Origin: JBQTHD01 sp052390275
GTDB taxonomy: Bacteria; Actinomycetota; Acidimicrobiia; Acidimicrobiales; AC-14
DNA: 64,000 nucleotides
Reading direction: 5' to 3'
NCBI GenBank assembly: GCA_052390275.1
Contig: JBQTHD010000015.1
Span: 1 to 64,000, forward strand
Part shown: piece after piece, positions 7,885 to 15,869 of the stretch
How the letters are laid out: each line of letters begins with the position of its first letter
How positions within the stretch are numbered: position 1 is the first letter of the stretch
Notes under the pieces: model-generated
Seen by the model: only the letters and a program-made list of their open reading frames with translations
Database searches by the model: none
Told to the model about the DNA's origin: nothing
Made by a program: the position numbers and the translations under genes

Positions 7885-8295
7885 CTAGCTGGCGGCGGCC
7901 TCGACCATGGTGTCGCGCGAACCACCCTCGCCGCCCAGGGTGGCATCGGCCACCGGGGCGCCGCGGGGCCCGTTGCGGGGCGGACGACCTTCGCCCTTGG
8001 GGATCCCGCTGCGGTCGCTGATGGTCCGCTGGGCGTAGGGGAGCAGCGCAAGTTCCCGAGCCAGCTTGATGGCCGTGGCCAGTTGGCGCTGGTACTGCAC
8101 CGACGTTCCGGTTGTGCGACGCGCCTTGATCTTGCCCCGGTCGCTCACGAAACGGCGGAGGAGGTTGACGTCCTTGTAGTCGATCCACTCCACCTTGTCC
8201 CGGGTGAAGATGCAGATCTTGGGCTTCCCTTTGCGGGTTGTCTCGCGGGGCGGAGTCCGCTTCTTGGGACGATCCCGATCGTTGTTGCGTGCCAT
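7885..8295 (-). CDS. rpsR: 30S ribosomal protein bS18
   Basis: The core CIFTRDKVEWIDYKDVNLL followed by RRFVSDRGKIKARRTTGTS is unmistakable for bS18, a small-subunit protein near the platform. The usual length is about 75-85 residues; this one has 136, because of a basic 27-residue N-terminal arm and a glycine-rich, non-conserved tail of roughly 45 residues (from about GIPKGEGRPP). The gene is not next to rpsF, ssb or rplI, its common partners. It may be the only copy or a paralogue; that cannot be told here. Confidence 0.93.
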   Translation of the reverse strand: MARNNDRDRPKKRTPPRETTRKGKPKICIFTRDKVEWIDYKDVNLLRRFVSDRGKIKARRTTGTSVQYQRQLATAIKLARELALLPYAQRTISDRSGIPKGEGRPPRNGPRGAPVADATLGGEGGSRDTMVEAAAS

Positions 8296-8307
8296 TGGTC
8301 GCTGAGA

Positions 8308-9120
8308 CTACTCCGACGTTTCGCCTTGGGGTGATCCCGGGGGGGACACCGGGGTGAAGGCCGGTGTCTCAGTCAGTTCGACCTGTTCCCAAAGGGCCAT
8401 GGCCAGATGCCTGGCTGTCCCCAGCGCGGCCTCTCCGGGAGCGAGGGCCAGGCTGACCCAGCCGGCCACCGAACTCGGCCGGCGGGCGGTGATGAACCGC
8501 ATCTCCGGCGGGGGACCGGTAGGGCCGAAGGCCAAGGGGTCGGCGACCGTAGTCACCTCCAACCGCAGAGGCAGGCTGCCTTGGGCGGTCGACTGCGGTG
8601 GTCCCAGCGGAATCTCCGCCAGCGGTCGCCAGATCTTGTCCTCATGCTGGGCCAGAAGATGGATTCGGTCGCTGCGGGTAGCGATTTCAAGCCCACTGAG
8701 TGCCACGGCCGCCGCCTGTATTCGCTCGGGGCTTGCCTCTTCGGCGATGGTGACGTGGGGAACATAGGGCCACGACAGAGGTCGTTCGAGGGGGCCGGCA
8801 AAGACCCGGTTGCGCAAAGCCATCACCCGCTCGGCACCCTCGATCACCGGGAGATAAGCCACCGGGGTGTCGGGCCAAAAGGTGGTGGGTGGCCCCAGGG
8901 TCACCTCGAATGGAGCACTGTCGGCTCCTACGACCCGGAGCAGGTCGAGCGCTTCGGCCAGGCGATCGGCGCGAACGTTGACCGGGGGCACGAAGGTTAG
9001 ATGGGCTGCAATCCGACCCAACGCCCCGTCGTCCATTCCCCGCCGGAGGGCGTCGACCGCCGCATCGGCCGGAGGTGGGACCAACCAGACCACCCCCACC
9101 CTCATTCTCCGACCGCCCAT
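8308..9120 (-). CDS. 2H phosphoesterase (LigT/2'-5' RNA ligase-like) with extra C-terminal domain
   Basis: Residues 1-165 form a 2H phosphoesterase: two HxT motifs are visible, AHLTFV near residue 39 and PHVTIA near 123, separated by the typical distance. Such enzymes act on 2',3'-cyclic phosphate ends of RNA or on related cyclic nucleotides. The remaining roughly 100 residues (from about PLRLEVTTVADPLAF) contain VAGWVSLALAPGEAALG, reminiscent of a GNAT-like beta strand and turn, but I cannot assign it firmly. An alternative start at 9105 (MRVGVV) is equally good. The divergent flavin reductase gene begins only 14 bases away. Confidence 0.78.
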   Translation of the reverse strand: MGGRRMRVGVVWLVPPPADAAVDALRRGMDDGALGRIAAHLTFVPPVNVRADRLAEALDLLRVVGADSAPFEVTLGPPTTFWPDTPVAYLPVIEGAERVMALRNRVFAGPLERPLSWPYVPHVTIAEEASPERIQAAAVALSGLEIATRSDRIHLLAQHEDKIWRPLAEIPLGPPQSTAQGSLPLRLEVTTVADPLAFGPTGPPPEMRFITARRPSSVAGWVSLALAPGEAALGTARHLAMALWEQVELTETPAFTPVSPPGSPQGETSE

Positions 9121-9134
9121 TAGTGTCGAACCCC

Positions 9135-9632
9135 ATGGACCTTGACGACGAGTTGGTCAATCGGGTCACCTGGAAGATCCCCAACGCCCTGGCCCTGGTG
9201 GGAGCCCGATCCGGCCCGGTCCGTAACGCCATGACCACCAGTTGGATCAGCCAACTGTCCATGGACCCGGTGCTTATCGGCGTTGGAGTCGACAACGATG
9301 CACTGACTCATCGACTCATCGGCGAAGGCGGAAGTTTCTCGGTGAACCTTTGGGACGCCACCCAGATCAAGGTGTTCGTGAAGTTCTCCCGCCCGGCTGC
9401 CGACGACGGCGCCACCCTCAACGGGTGGGCCGTGACCGACGGCCCCACCGGGGCCCCCGTCTTCGACGATGCCATCGCCTGGATGGACTGCGAGGTCCGC
9501 CACACCCTGGATCTCGGCACTCACACACTCTTTGTCGGGGAGTTGGTCGGGGCCAACCTTCGTGATGACGAGGCCCGGCCGGCATCGATGTCGGACACTC
9601 GCATGAAGTACGGCGGGGTAAACAGGCGCTGA
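9135..9632 (+). CDS. Flavin reductase-like FMN-binding protein
   Basis: The 165-residue product matches small flavin reductase domain proteins. The N-terminal ALVGARSGPVRNAMTTSWISQLSMDPVLIGVGV is the FMN-binding split-barrel pattern, followed by GSFSVNLWDATQIKVFVKFS and the late segment HTLFVGELVGANL. It probably reduces or carries FMN, or is a stand-alone flavoprotein. The substrate is unknown. It is divergent from the 2H phosphoesterase with almost no intergenic space, which suggests very short leaders or leaderless mRNAs. Confidence 0.85.
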   Translation: MDLDDELVNRVTWKIPNALALVGARSGPVRNAMTTSWISQLSMDPVLIGVGVDNDALTHRLIGEGGSFSVNLWDATQIKVFVKFSRPAADDGATLNGWAVTDGPTGAPVFDDAIAWMDCEVRHTLDLGTHTLFVGELVGANLRDDEARPASMSDTRMKYGGVNRR

Positions 9633-9651
9633 CCGGTCGGCCGAGTCAGCC

Positions 9652-11940
9652 TCAGCCACCCGGCTCCGCTGCGGTTGCGCACTGACGCTGACGCACCCGA
9701 TTGAGGGCGCTCCCGGCCCGGTACCAGGCGATCTCCTCGGCGCCCAGGGTGTGGGTGCACTCGAAGCCAATGGTCTCGGCGGTTCCCTTGTGCAATCGGC
9801 ATTCGATGGGCACTCCGGGAGCGAGGCCAGCCAAGCCAGTGACGGACACCGTGTCGCCCTCGGCGATCAGGTCGTATACGTCGGGGTCGGCAAACCGCAG
9901 AGCCAGCATGCCCTGCTTTTTGAGGTTGGTTTCATGGATCCGGGCGAAGGACCGAGCCAGGATGACCCGACCGCCCAGGTGCCGCGGCTCCATGGCCGCG
10001 TGTTCCCGGGAAGAACCCTCCCCGTAGTTGGCGTCGCCGACCGCCACCCAACCCCTTCCCTCGGCCTTCCACTGGCGGGCCAAAGCGGCCAATGGAACCA
10101 GTTCAGACGCCGTGTGAGCGCGACCGGTGCCCACGGTGTCGGTAAATGCGTTCTTGGCGCCCATGAACAGGTTGTCGCTGATGTTGTCCAGATGTCCTCG
10201 AAATCGAAGCCACTTTCCGGCGGCGGAAATGTGATCGGTGGTGCACTTCCCTGCAACTTTCACCAGAACGGGCATCCTCACCAGGTCACGGCCGTCCCAT
10301 GGATCGAAAGGTTCCAGCCGGGCCAGCCGGTTGCTGGCGGGATCGATGACCACCTCGATTCCGGTGCTGTCGGCCGGTGGCTCGGTGTATCCAGCGTTGG
10401 AAGCGAGGAAGCCATCGGGGGGGATGTGGGGGCCGGAGGGCTCATCGAGGCCCACTCCCGCGATCGAGTCCTGAGCCGGGTCGAAGTCCAGAGTGCCGGC
10501 CAAGGCGAAGGCCAGGGTGATCTCCGGGGACGCCACGAAGGCCAGGGTGGCGGCGCTGCCGTCGTTTCGTCGCGGAAAGTTGCGGTTGAAGGACGTCATG
10601 ATGGCGTTGGGCTCCCCGGCGGCCACATCGGTGCGGTCCCACTGACCGATGCACGGGCCGCAGGCATTGGCCAGGACCCGCGCCCCTACGGCCTCCAGGT
10701 CACCTAGCAGTCCGTCGCGCTCGATGGTGGCCCGTACCTGTTCCGAACCGGGGGTGATGAGCAGCGGGGCCTGGGTGCGCAGCCCGGCCGCAGCCGCCTG
10801 GCGGGCCACAGAAGCGGCCCGGGCGATGTCCTCATAGGAGGAGTTGGTGCAGGACCCGACCAGGGCACCCGACAGCCGCATCGGCCAACCCTGGGCCCGG
10901 GCCTCGGCTCCCAGAGCTGACGCGGGCCGGACCAGATCCGGCGTTCCCGGCCCGGCCACCAACGGCTCGAGGCGGTCCAGATCGATTTCTATAAGGCGGT
11001 CAAACACCCGGCCCGGATCGGCCAGGGCGTCGGCGTCGGCGGCCAGATGATGGGAGACGCCCTCGGCCAGTTCGACGACTTCCGACCGGCCCGTGGCATG
11101 GAGGTACTCGGCCGCCCGGTGGTCGTAGCCGAAGACCGAACCGGTAGCCCCCACCTCGGCTCCCATATTGGCGATGGTGGCCCGGCCGGTTGCGCTGATG
11201 GTGGTGACACCCGGTCCGAAGTACTCGATGACAGCGCCGGTGCCACCGCTCACGGTGAGTCTCTGAGCGACAGCCAGAATCACGTCTTTGGGCGAAGCCC
11301 AACCGGAGAGCCTCCCGTTGAGGTGAACGCCGATGACCTGGGGCCACATCAGGCCGAGGGGGTCACCCGTCATGACGTCGACGGCGTCGGCACCACCAAC
11401 GCCGACCGCCACCATTCCCAACCCGCCAGCGTTGGGGGTATGGCTGTCAGTGCCGATCATCATCCCGCCGGGGAAGGCGTAGCGCTCCAGAACGACCTGA
11501 TGGATGATCCCTGAACCCGGCCCCCAGAAGCCGATGCCGTAGCGGGCGGAGGCGCTGGCCAGGAACTCGTAGACCTCACGGTTGGTCTCGGTCGCGGCGG
11601 CCAGGTCGGCAACCGCGCCGTCCCGTGCGGTGACCAGGTGATCGCAGTGAACGGTGGTCGGAACCCCGACGCGGTCCATACCGGCGGTCATGAACTGGAG
11701 AATGGCCATCTGGGCGGTGGCGTCCTGCATGGCGACCCTGTCGACGATGAAGGCAGCAGCCGTCCTTCCTCGTACGGGTACCGGCGCCTGGTCGCCCTTG
11801 GGTCCCGGGGCGAGGTGGGCGAGAAGGATCTTCTCAGTCAATGTGAGTGGACGGTCCAGGACCTCCCGGCCCCAAGCCACCTGGCCGTCGAATCGCCCGT
11901 AGGCGGCCGCTGCGACCTGGGCGACGGTGGGCGAAGTCAC
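9652..11940 (-). CDS. Aconitate hydratase
   Basis: At 762 residues this resembles the mitochondrial-type aconitase rather than the about 900-residue AcnA. The iron-sulfur ligands appear in GSCTNSSYED and ANACGPCIGQW. Substrate-binding blocks include GTDSHTPNAGGLGM and GDANYGEGSSREHAA, and the C-terminal swivel domain follows KVAGKCTTDHISAAGKW. It interconverts citrate and isocitrate in the TCA cycle. It is a single gene with its own flanks, reading toward the flavin reductase gene, so the two converge. Confidence 0.95.
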   Translation of the reverse strand: MTSPTVAQVAAAAYGRFDGQVAWGREVLDRPLTLTEKILLAHLAPGPKGDQAPVPVRGRTAAAFIVDRVAMQDATAQMAILQFMTAGMDRVGVPTTVHCDHLVTARDGAVADLAAATETNREVYEFLASASARYGIGFWGPGSGIIHQVVLERYAFPGGMMIGTDSHTPNAGGLGMVAVGVGGADAVDVMTGDPLGLMWPQVIGVHLNGRLSGWASPKDVILAVAQRLTVSGGTGAVIEYFGPGVTTISATGRATIANMGAEVGATGSVFGYDHRAAEYLHATGRSEVVELAEGVSHHLAADADALADPGRVFDRLIEIDLDRLEPLVAGPGTPDLVRPASALGAEARAQGWPMRLSGALVGSCTNSSYEDIARAASVARQAAAAGLRTQAPLLITPGSEQVRATIERDGLLGDLEAVGARVLANACGPCIGQWDRTDVAAGEPNAIMTSFNRNFPRRNDGSAATLAFVASPEITLAFALAGTLDFDPAQDSIAGVGLDEPSGPHIPPDGFLASNAGYTEPPADSTGIEVVIDPASNRLARLEPFDPWDGRDLVRMPVLVKVAGKCTTDHISAAGKWLRFRGHLDNISDNLFMGAKNAFTDTVGTGRAHTASELVPLAALARQWKAEGRGWVAVGDANYGEGSSREHAAMEPRHLGGRVILARSFARIHETNLKKQGMLALRFADPDVYDLIAEGDTVSVTGLAGLAPGVPIECRLHKGTAETIGFECTHTLGAEEIAWYRAGSALNRVRQRQCATAAEPGG

Positions 11941-11974
11941 GGCCGCAGCCTACGGCGACCCGTAGGGTTGTCCC

Positions 11975-12883
11975 ATGGTCGATAAATCACCTCCGCCGGA
12001 ACGGCCAGTTTCACCGCGCCGGCCTTCATCCCCGAGATCTGCCGGGTCCCCAACCGGACGGCAACGTGTCGATCCGACCCCCAAGCCGCCCGTCAATCCG
12101 CCCGCCGATCCGGCGGTGGAAGTGTCGGCCGACCCTGTCATCGAGCCCGGTGCCACGGCTCCGAGGCCGGCCTCCAAGCCAGCCACCAATCGCGCCCGGC
12201 GACCGCCGGCCAGACGTTCCGCCACCACCTCGGGCGCGTCCGCTGCACGTTCTGCCACGACCCCTGGCGCGTCCGCTGCACGTTCTGCCACGACCGCTGG
12301 CGCTGCCGCCGCCCCGACGACAAGGCCTCGCCGCCCACCGGCCGGGTCGCCAGCCCCACGCGCGGCCCGGACTCGGCCTGTTCCCAGCGGTGGGGTGCAG
12401 CCGGCTGATCCGGCCGAACCCTCGGCTCCCGCCTCCAGCGAGGCCGCTGACCCGTACGCCCGGGTTCGACCCCGGCCCTCCACCTCGGGCATCGCCGCCG
12501 GGAAGCAGTCCCCGCCGCAGGCGCCGTCATCGGCCTCCTCTCCTTCATCGCCGTCGACCTCGCCATCGACCTCGTCCGCTCGTTCTTCTCCGCCGGTTTC
12601 GGCTCCCTCGCCGGTCGCGGGTCGTCCCCTGCCGCCGCCCATGCCCGCCGAGGCTCTGGTCGGTCCGCCACCGCTGGAGGACCGGCTGGGAACACCGGCC
12701 CTCGTGGCCGCCCTGACCTCGTTTCTGGTCCCCGGAGGTTTGATGGCTTTGGCCGCCTTCTATCTGGCCGGCAAGGCAATGCCCGGCCCCCGGGTCCGCG
12801 CCGCGCGAATCTTGGGCGTCGTCAGCCTGGGCATGTGGGCCGTGATCCTGGTGGCGGCGGCCGTGGTGGTGTGGGTCCTCTGA
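11975..12883 (+). CDS. Membrane protein with long disordered Pro/Ala/Ser N-terminus
   Basis: About 230 residues of proline-, alanine- and serine-rich, basic sequence precede two membrane segments (ALVAALTSFLVPGGLMALAAFYLAG and ILGVVSLGMWAVILVAAAVVVWVL). This resembles actinobacterial proteins ending in a DUF4190-like hairpin. The linker contains an in-frame 33-bp repeat at 12233-12298 (GASAARSATTP twice). The long tail is predicted to be cytoplasmic or wall-spanning; its function is unknown. It is divergent from aconitase with 34 bases between starts. Confidence 0.75.
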   Translation: MVDKSPPPERPVSPRRPSSPRSAGSPTGRQRVDPTPKPPVNPPADPAVEVSADPVIEPGATAPRPASKPATNRARRPPARRSATTSGASAARSATTPGASAARSATTAGAAAAPTTRPRRPPAGSPAPRAARTRPVPSGGVQPADPAEPSAPASSEAADPYARVRPRPSTSGIAAGKQSPPQAPSSASSPSSPSTSPSTSSARSSPPVSAPSPVAGRPLPPPMPAEALVGPPPLEDRLGTPALVAALTSFLVPGGLMALAAFYLAGKAMPGPRVRAARILGVVSLGMWAVILVAAAVVVWVL

Positions 12884-13216
12884 GATATGTCGGGGCGTCG
12901 ACCTCGGGAGGAATCGAGCGACCGATGCCGGTACCCCAGATGGGCATGGGGCGCCACCCGTCGACCTCGGGCCGGGTCTGTCCTGGTTACCTGACGGCGG
13001 TGACACGGTCCGCCGCTATCTCCCGACGGCCCTTTTCCTCGGCGACCTGATCGGGCTGGTACGGGCCGCCCCGACGCAAAGGTGGGCCTCGGTCGGCGGG
13101 TGAACGTAGGCGGGCGCTCGACCTGGATCGTCGGCAACGGCCGCCCGCACCTGGCGACGTAGCGGCGACACGGCGAATGGGCTCGGTCCGGCGGTTGGCC
13201 GCTACTGTCGGCGGCA
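12884..13216. other. Intergenic region with no supportable gene
   Basis: A plus-strand frame reads PVDLGPGLSWLPDGGDTVRR and onward to a stop near 13102, but it lacks any start codon and no family was recognised. It could be a gene remnant. No RNA gene, terminator or clear promoter was seen. Confidence 0.3.
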
Positions 13217-14245
13217 GTGCCGACGCGGGCCTTTGGGGGGGCGGGCCAGCCGGCGGGACGCATACTGGCCACTCGGGCGCGTATCCCCCTGGGCCTTCTT
13301 GTAATGGCCCTGGTTTACGGGGTCGCCGGTTTCATGATCATCGAGGACTTCGGGTTTCTCGACGCCGTCTACATGACGGTGACGACGCTGACCACGGTGG
13401 GCTTTGGTGAAATTCATCCCCTCGGACCCGGCGGGCGGCTGTTCACCATCACCCTCATTTGCTTTGGCGTCGCGGTGGTGTTCGACCTATTTGCCGTCTT
13501 CACCACCCTGTTGACCAGCGGTCAATTGGCCCACCGCCTGGAGAGGAGAAGGATGCAACGGAGAATCGAGTCCCTGCGGGACCACTACGTGATCTGCGCC
13601 TACGGACGGGTAGGCCGGGCGGCGGCCGCCGAACTGATGGCTCAGGGTGCCAAGGTTGTGGTGGTCGAGTCCAAGAGCGAGTTGGAACCTTTGCTGGCCG
13701 AGGCGAACCTGCCCTATCTGATGGCCGATTCCACCCAGGAGGCGGTGTTATCAGAGGCCGGCATAGCCCGGGCCAAGGGTCTGATCTGCGCCGTGGACTC
13801 CGACGCGGTGAACGTCTACATCACTCTCAGCGCCCGGGCTTTGAATCCAGACCTGTTCATCATTGCCCGGGCTTCAAGCCCGGAGTCGGTCGACAAACTC
13901 CAGCGGGCCGGCAGCAACCGGGTGGTGTCTCCCTATGTCGTCAGCGGCAGCCGAATGGCCTCGCTGGCTCTACAGCCGGCCGTCCTGGAGTTTGCCGACA
14001 TGGTCAGCGTGGCCCAGGGACTCCGAGTGGAGGAGGTGGCGGTGGACCCAAACTCGCTCATGGTGGGCCGCACCGTTCGCCAGATCTGCGAACCCCACCC
14101 GGGGGTGATGATGCTGGCGGTGAAGAAGCCGGCGGGGGGGTTGACCGTTCCGCCGCGGGGCGAAACGGTGGTGGCAGCGGGCGACCTGCTGATCGTGATT
14201 GGCCCCTTGGCTTCCCTGTCGGCGCTGGTCAACCAAGTGGAGTAG
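13217..14245 (+). CDS. Two-TM potassium channel with RCK (TrkA-N/TrkA-C) domain
   Basis: The 342-residue protein has two membrane helices (IPLGLLVMALVYGVAGFMI and LFTITLICFGVAVVFDLFAVF) around a pore loop with selectivity filter TTVGFGE (residues about 57-63; GFG in place of the usual GYG). The TrkA-N Rossmann domain begins at YVICAYGRVGRAAAAEL, and a TrkA-C domain ends the protein (VAAGDLLIVIG). It fits the MthK/Kch class of ligand-gated K+ channels in the cytoplasmic membrane. The start is GTG 13217. No Trk/Ktr partner is adjacent. Confidence 0.9.
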   Translation: MPTRAFGGAGQPAGRILATRARIPLGLLVMALVYGVAGFMIIEDFGFLDAVYMTVTTLTTVGFGEIHPLGPGGRLFTITLICFGVAVVFDLFAVFTTLLTSGQLAHRLERRRMQRRIESLRDHYVICAYGRVGRAAAAELMAQGAKVVVVESKSELEPLLAEANLPYLMADSTQEAVLSEAGIARAKGLICAVDSDAVNVYITLSARALNPDLFIIARASSPESVDKLQRAGSNRVVSPYVVSGSRMASLALQPAVLEFADMVSVAQGLRVEEVAVDPNSLMVGRTVRQICEPHPGVMMLAVKKPAGGLTVPPRGETVVAAGDLLIVIGPLASLSALVNQVE

Positions 14246-14302
14246 CACCCAGGAGGCCCTCGGCGGCTGGACAAGCCCCAGAAGCCGACACAAGCTGCCG
14301 GT

Positions 14303-14827
14303 GTGCAGGAAGCCGCAGGAAGCCCACGGCCTCGGCCTCGTCGGGCGCGGCCCGATGAAGGATCCGCCGTGGTCGAGATCTGGCTGCGTTCCCGGCATGA
14401 CTCGGTGCCGGCCATCCCGCCGCCCATCCATGACGACGATCATGTGCGGCAATTTTTCGCCGCCACCGTCATGCCCCACCGAGAACCGTGGGTTGTCGAG
14501 GACGGCGGCGCCATCGTCGCGATGATGGTTCTCGAGCCAGGATGGATAGACCAGCTTTACGTCGACCCCGAGCACACCGGCCGCGGACTGGGATCGCTCC
14601 TGGTGGATCTGGCCAAGAGCGTCCAGCCTGGCGGCCTCGACCTCTGGACCTTTCAGTCGAACGCCAGCGCCCGGCGCTTCTACGAGCGTCACGGATTCGT
14701 CGAGGTAATGAGAACCGACGGAGACAACGAGGAGGGAGCGCCCGACGTGCGTTACCACTGGCCCGCCGACAATCAGGCGGCCATAGTTTTTGGGGAGTTC
14801 GCACAGTTGGCGGGCGGTCTGGCATGA
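14303..14827 (+). CDS. GNAT-family N-acetyltransferase
   Basis: The 174-residue product contains the GNAT acetyl-CoA motif A, IDQLYVDPEHTGRGLGSLLVDLA (Q/R-x-x-G-x-G/A pattern), and motif B, NASARRFYERHGFVEV. The N-terminal RRARPDEGSAVVEIWLRSR is the usual first strand and helix. The acceptor is unknown. The start is GTG 14303, which leaves a short basic lead before the fold. It follows the K+ channel gene by 57 bases on the same strand. Confidence 0.88.
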   Translation: MQEAAGSPRPRPRRARPDEGSAVVEIWLRSRHDSVPAIPPPIHDDDHVRQFFAATVMPHREPWVVEDGGAIVAMMVLEPGWIDQLYVDPEHTGRGLGSLLVDLAKSVQPGGLDLWTFQSNASARRFYERHGFVEVMRTDGDNEEGAPDVRYHWPADNQAAIVFGEFAQLAGGLA

Positions 14828-14829
14828 GT

Positions 14830-15128
14830 CGCGGTTCAACAGGCGAACGGCACACTTGGCGACCGGGACCTGGCGCTGGAGGACATGCGCCTTCGGGTGT
14901 CGCTCCGGCTACGGCCCGGGCCATTCGGTGGGCGAAGCAGTAGGTGGTGGCCACCGGGGGTGCGCCGCCGAGGTCGGGGAGCACGCCGGCATGGCCAGTA
15001 GAGCGAGGTGGTCGTCGACGATGATCGCCGAGTGGAAAGCTCAGGGTCCTCGCTCGTCAGCTTTCGTGCGGATCGGGCCAGTTCGGCGGCGCAGGCCCCC
15101 AGAGCGGCATCGATCTCGAGAGCCGGTT
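14830..15128. other. Intergenic region with a possible decayed gene
   Basis: On the minus strand, downstream of the RNase P RNA, one frame reads AIIVDDHLALLAM and another, 15 bases on, reads LPDLGGAPPVATTYCFAHRM. Together they resemble a small actinobacterial hypothetical protein, but an in-frame stop precedes the first part and a frameshift separates the two. I treat it as a likely remnant, not a gene. Confidence 0.3.
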
Positions 15129-15494
<366 letters not shown>

Positions 15495-15498
15495 GGGC

Positions 15499-15528
15499 AG
15501 TATCGCATGCCTCGTCGCCGTCCCTCAC
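15499..15528 (-). promoter_or_regulatory. Possible rnpB promoter
   Basis: On the minus strand GATACT (complement of 15499-15504) lies five bases before the RNA 5' end, with GTGAGG 18 bp further upstream. The -10 is good and the -35 weak. Confidence 0.4.
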
Positions 15529-15573
15529 GGCAGGTCCCTAACGGCCACGCCCACATGCAACGGCCTGGGAACC

Positions 15574-15690
15574 TCAGGCGCTGGCGTCGCGCTCGGCCCT
15601 GCCCGGGTCGCCAACCAAACCCAGCACCGTGGCCCAGTGTCGAAGGTAGAGGCGGTCAAGAGTTGCGCCCGAGACGGCGAAGATGGCCAT
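15574..15690 (-). pseudogene. C-terminal remnant of a nucleotidyltransferase-like gene
   Basis: The frame from ATG 15690 encodes 38 residues, including LDRLYLRHWATVLGLVGD. This resembles the last helix of small nucleotidyltransferase-like proteins (pattern LD-x-x-YL/I-x-x-W-x-x-x-LG) that are often paired with a short helical protein. Nothing of the catalytic domain remains. The ATG overlaps the stop of the preceding small gene (ATCA on the plus strand, TGATG on the coding strand), so a deletion has probably joined the two gene ends. Confidence 0.4.
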
Positions 15691-15863
15691 CACGTCGCGC
15701 CGCTGGCAAGCCGGTGAGCGACGCCGGCCCGGGCCAACACCTTTAGGTCATCGGACATCTCGGCCGCCAACGGCAACCGCTGCGCACCGGTCATGGCCCG
15801 GCAACTCGCGAGACGCGCTTCCCAGGCCTGCGGCGAGGCGTCGTGGGAGCGCAGCCTGGCCAT
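15690..15863 (-). CDS. Small helical protein (57 residues)
   Basis: ATG 15863 opens a 57-residue frame with SHDASPQAWEARLASCRAMT and AAEMSDDLKVLARAGVAHRL. This resembles the small proteins of the form 'EAW...L..MT..ERL.LA.EMS.....LARAGI', found beside nucleotidyltransferase genes in actinobacteria. Those are usually about 70-80 residues with a charged tail; here the tail is cut short by the stop at 15690. It is followed at once by the nucleotidyltransferase remnant. The pair probably no longer works; whether it was a toxin-antitoxin unit is inference. Confidence 0.45.
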   Translation of the reverse strand: MARLRSHDASPQAWEARLASCRAMTGAQRLPLAAEMSDDLKVLARAGVAHRLASGAT

Positions 15864-15869
15864 GAAGTC

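Noticed and set aside
12900..13102. Plus-strand frame containing VDLGPGLSWLPDGGD as a gene
   Set aside because: It has no start codon of any usual kind, no ribosome site and no recognised family.
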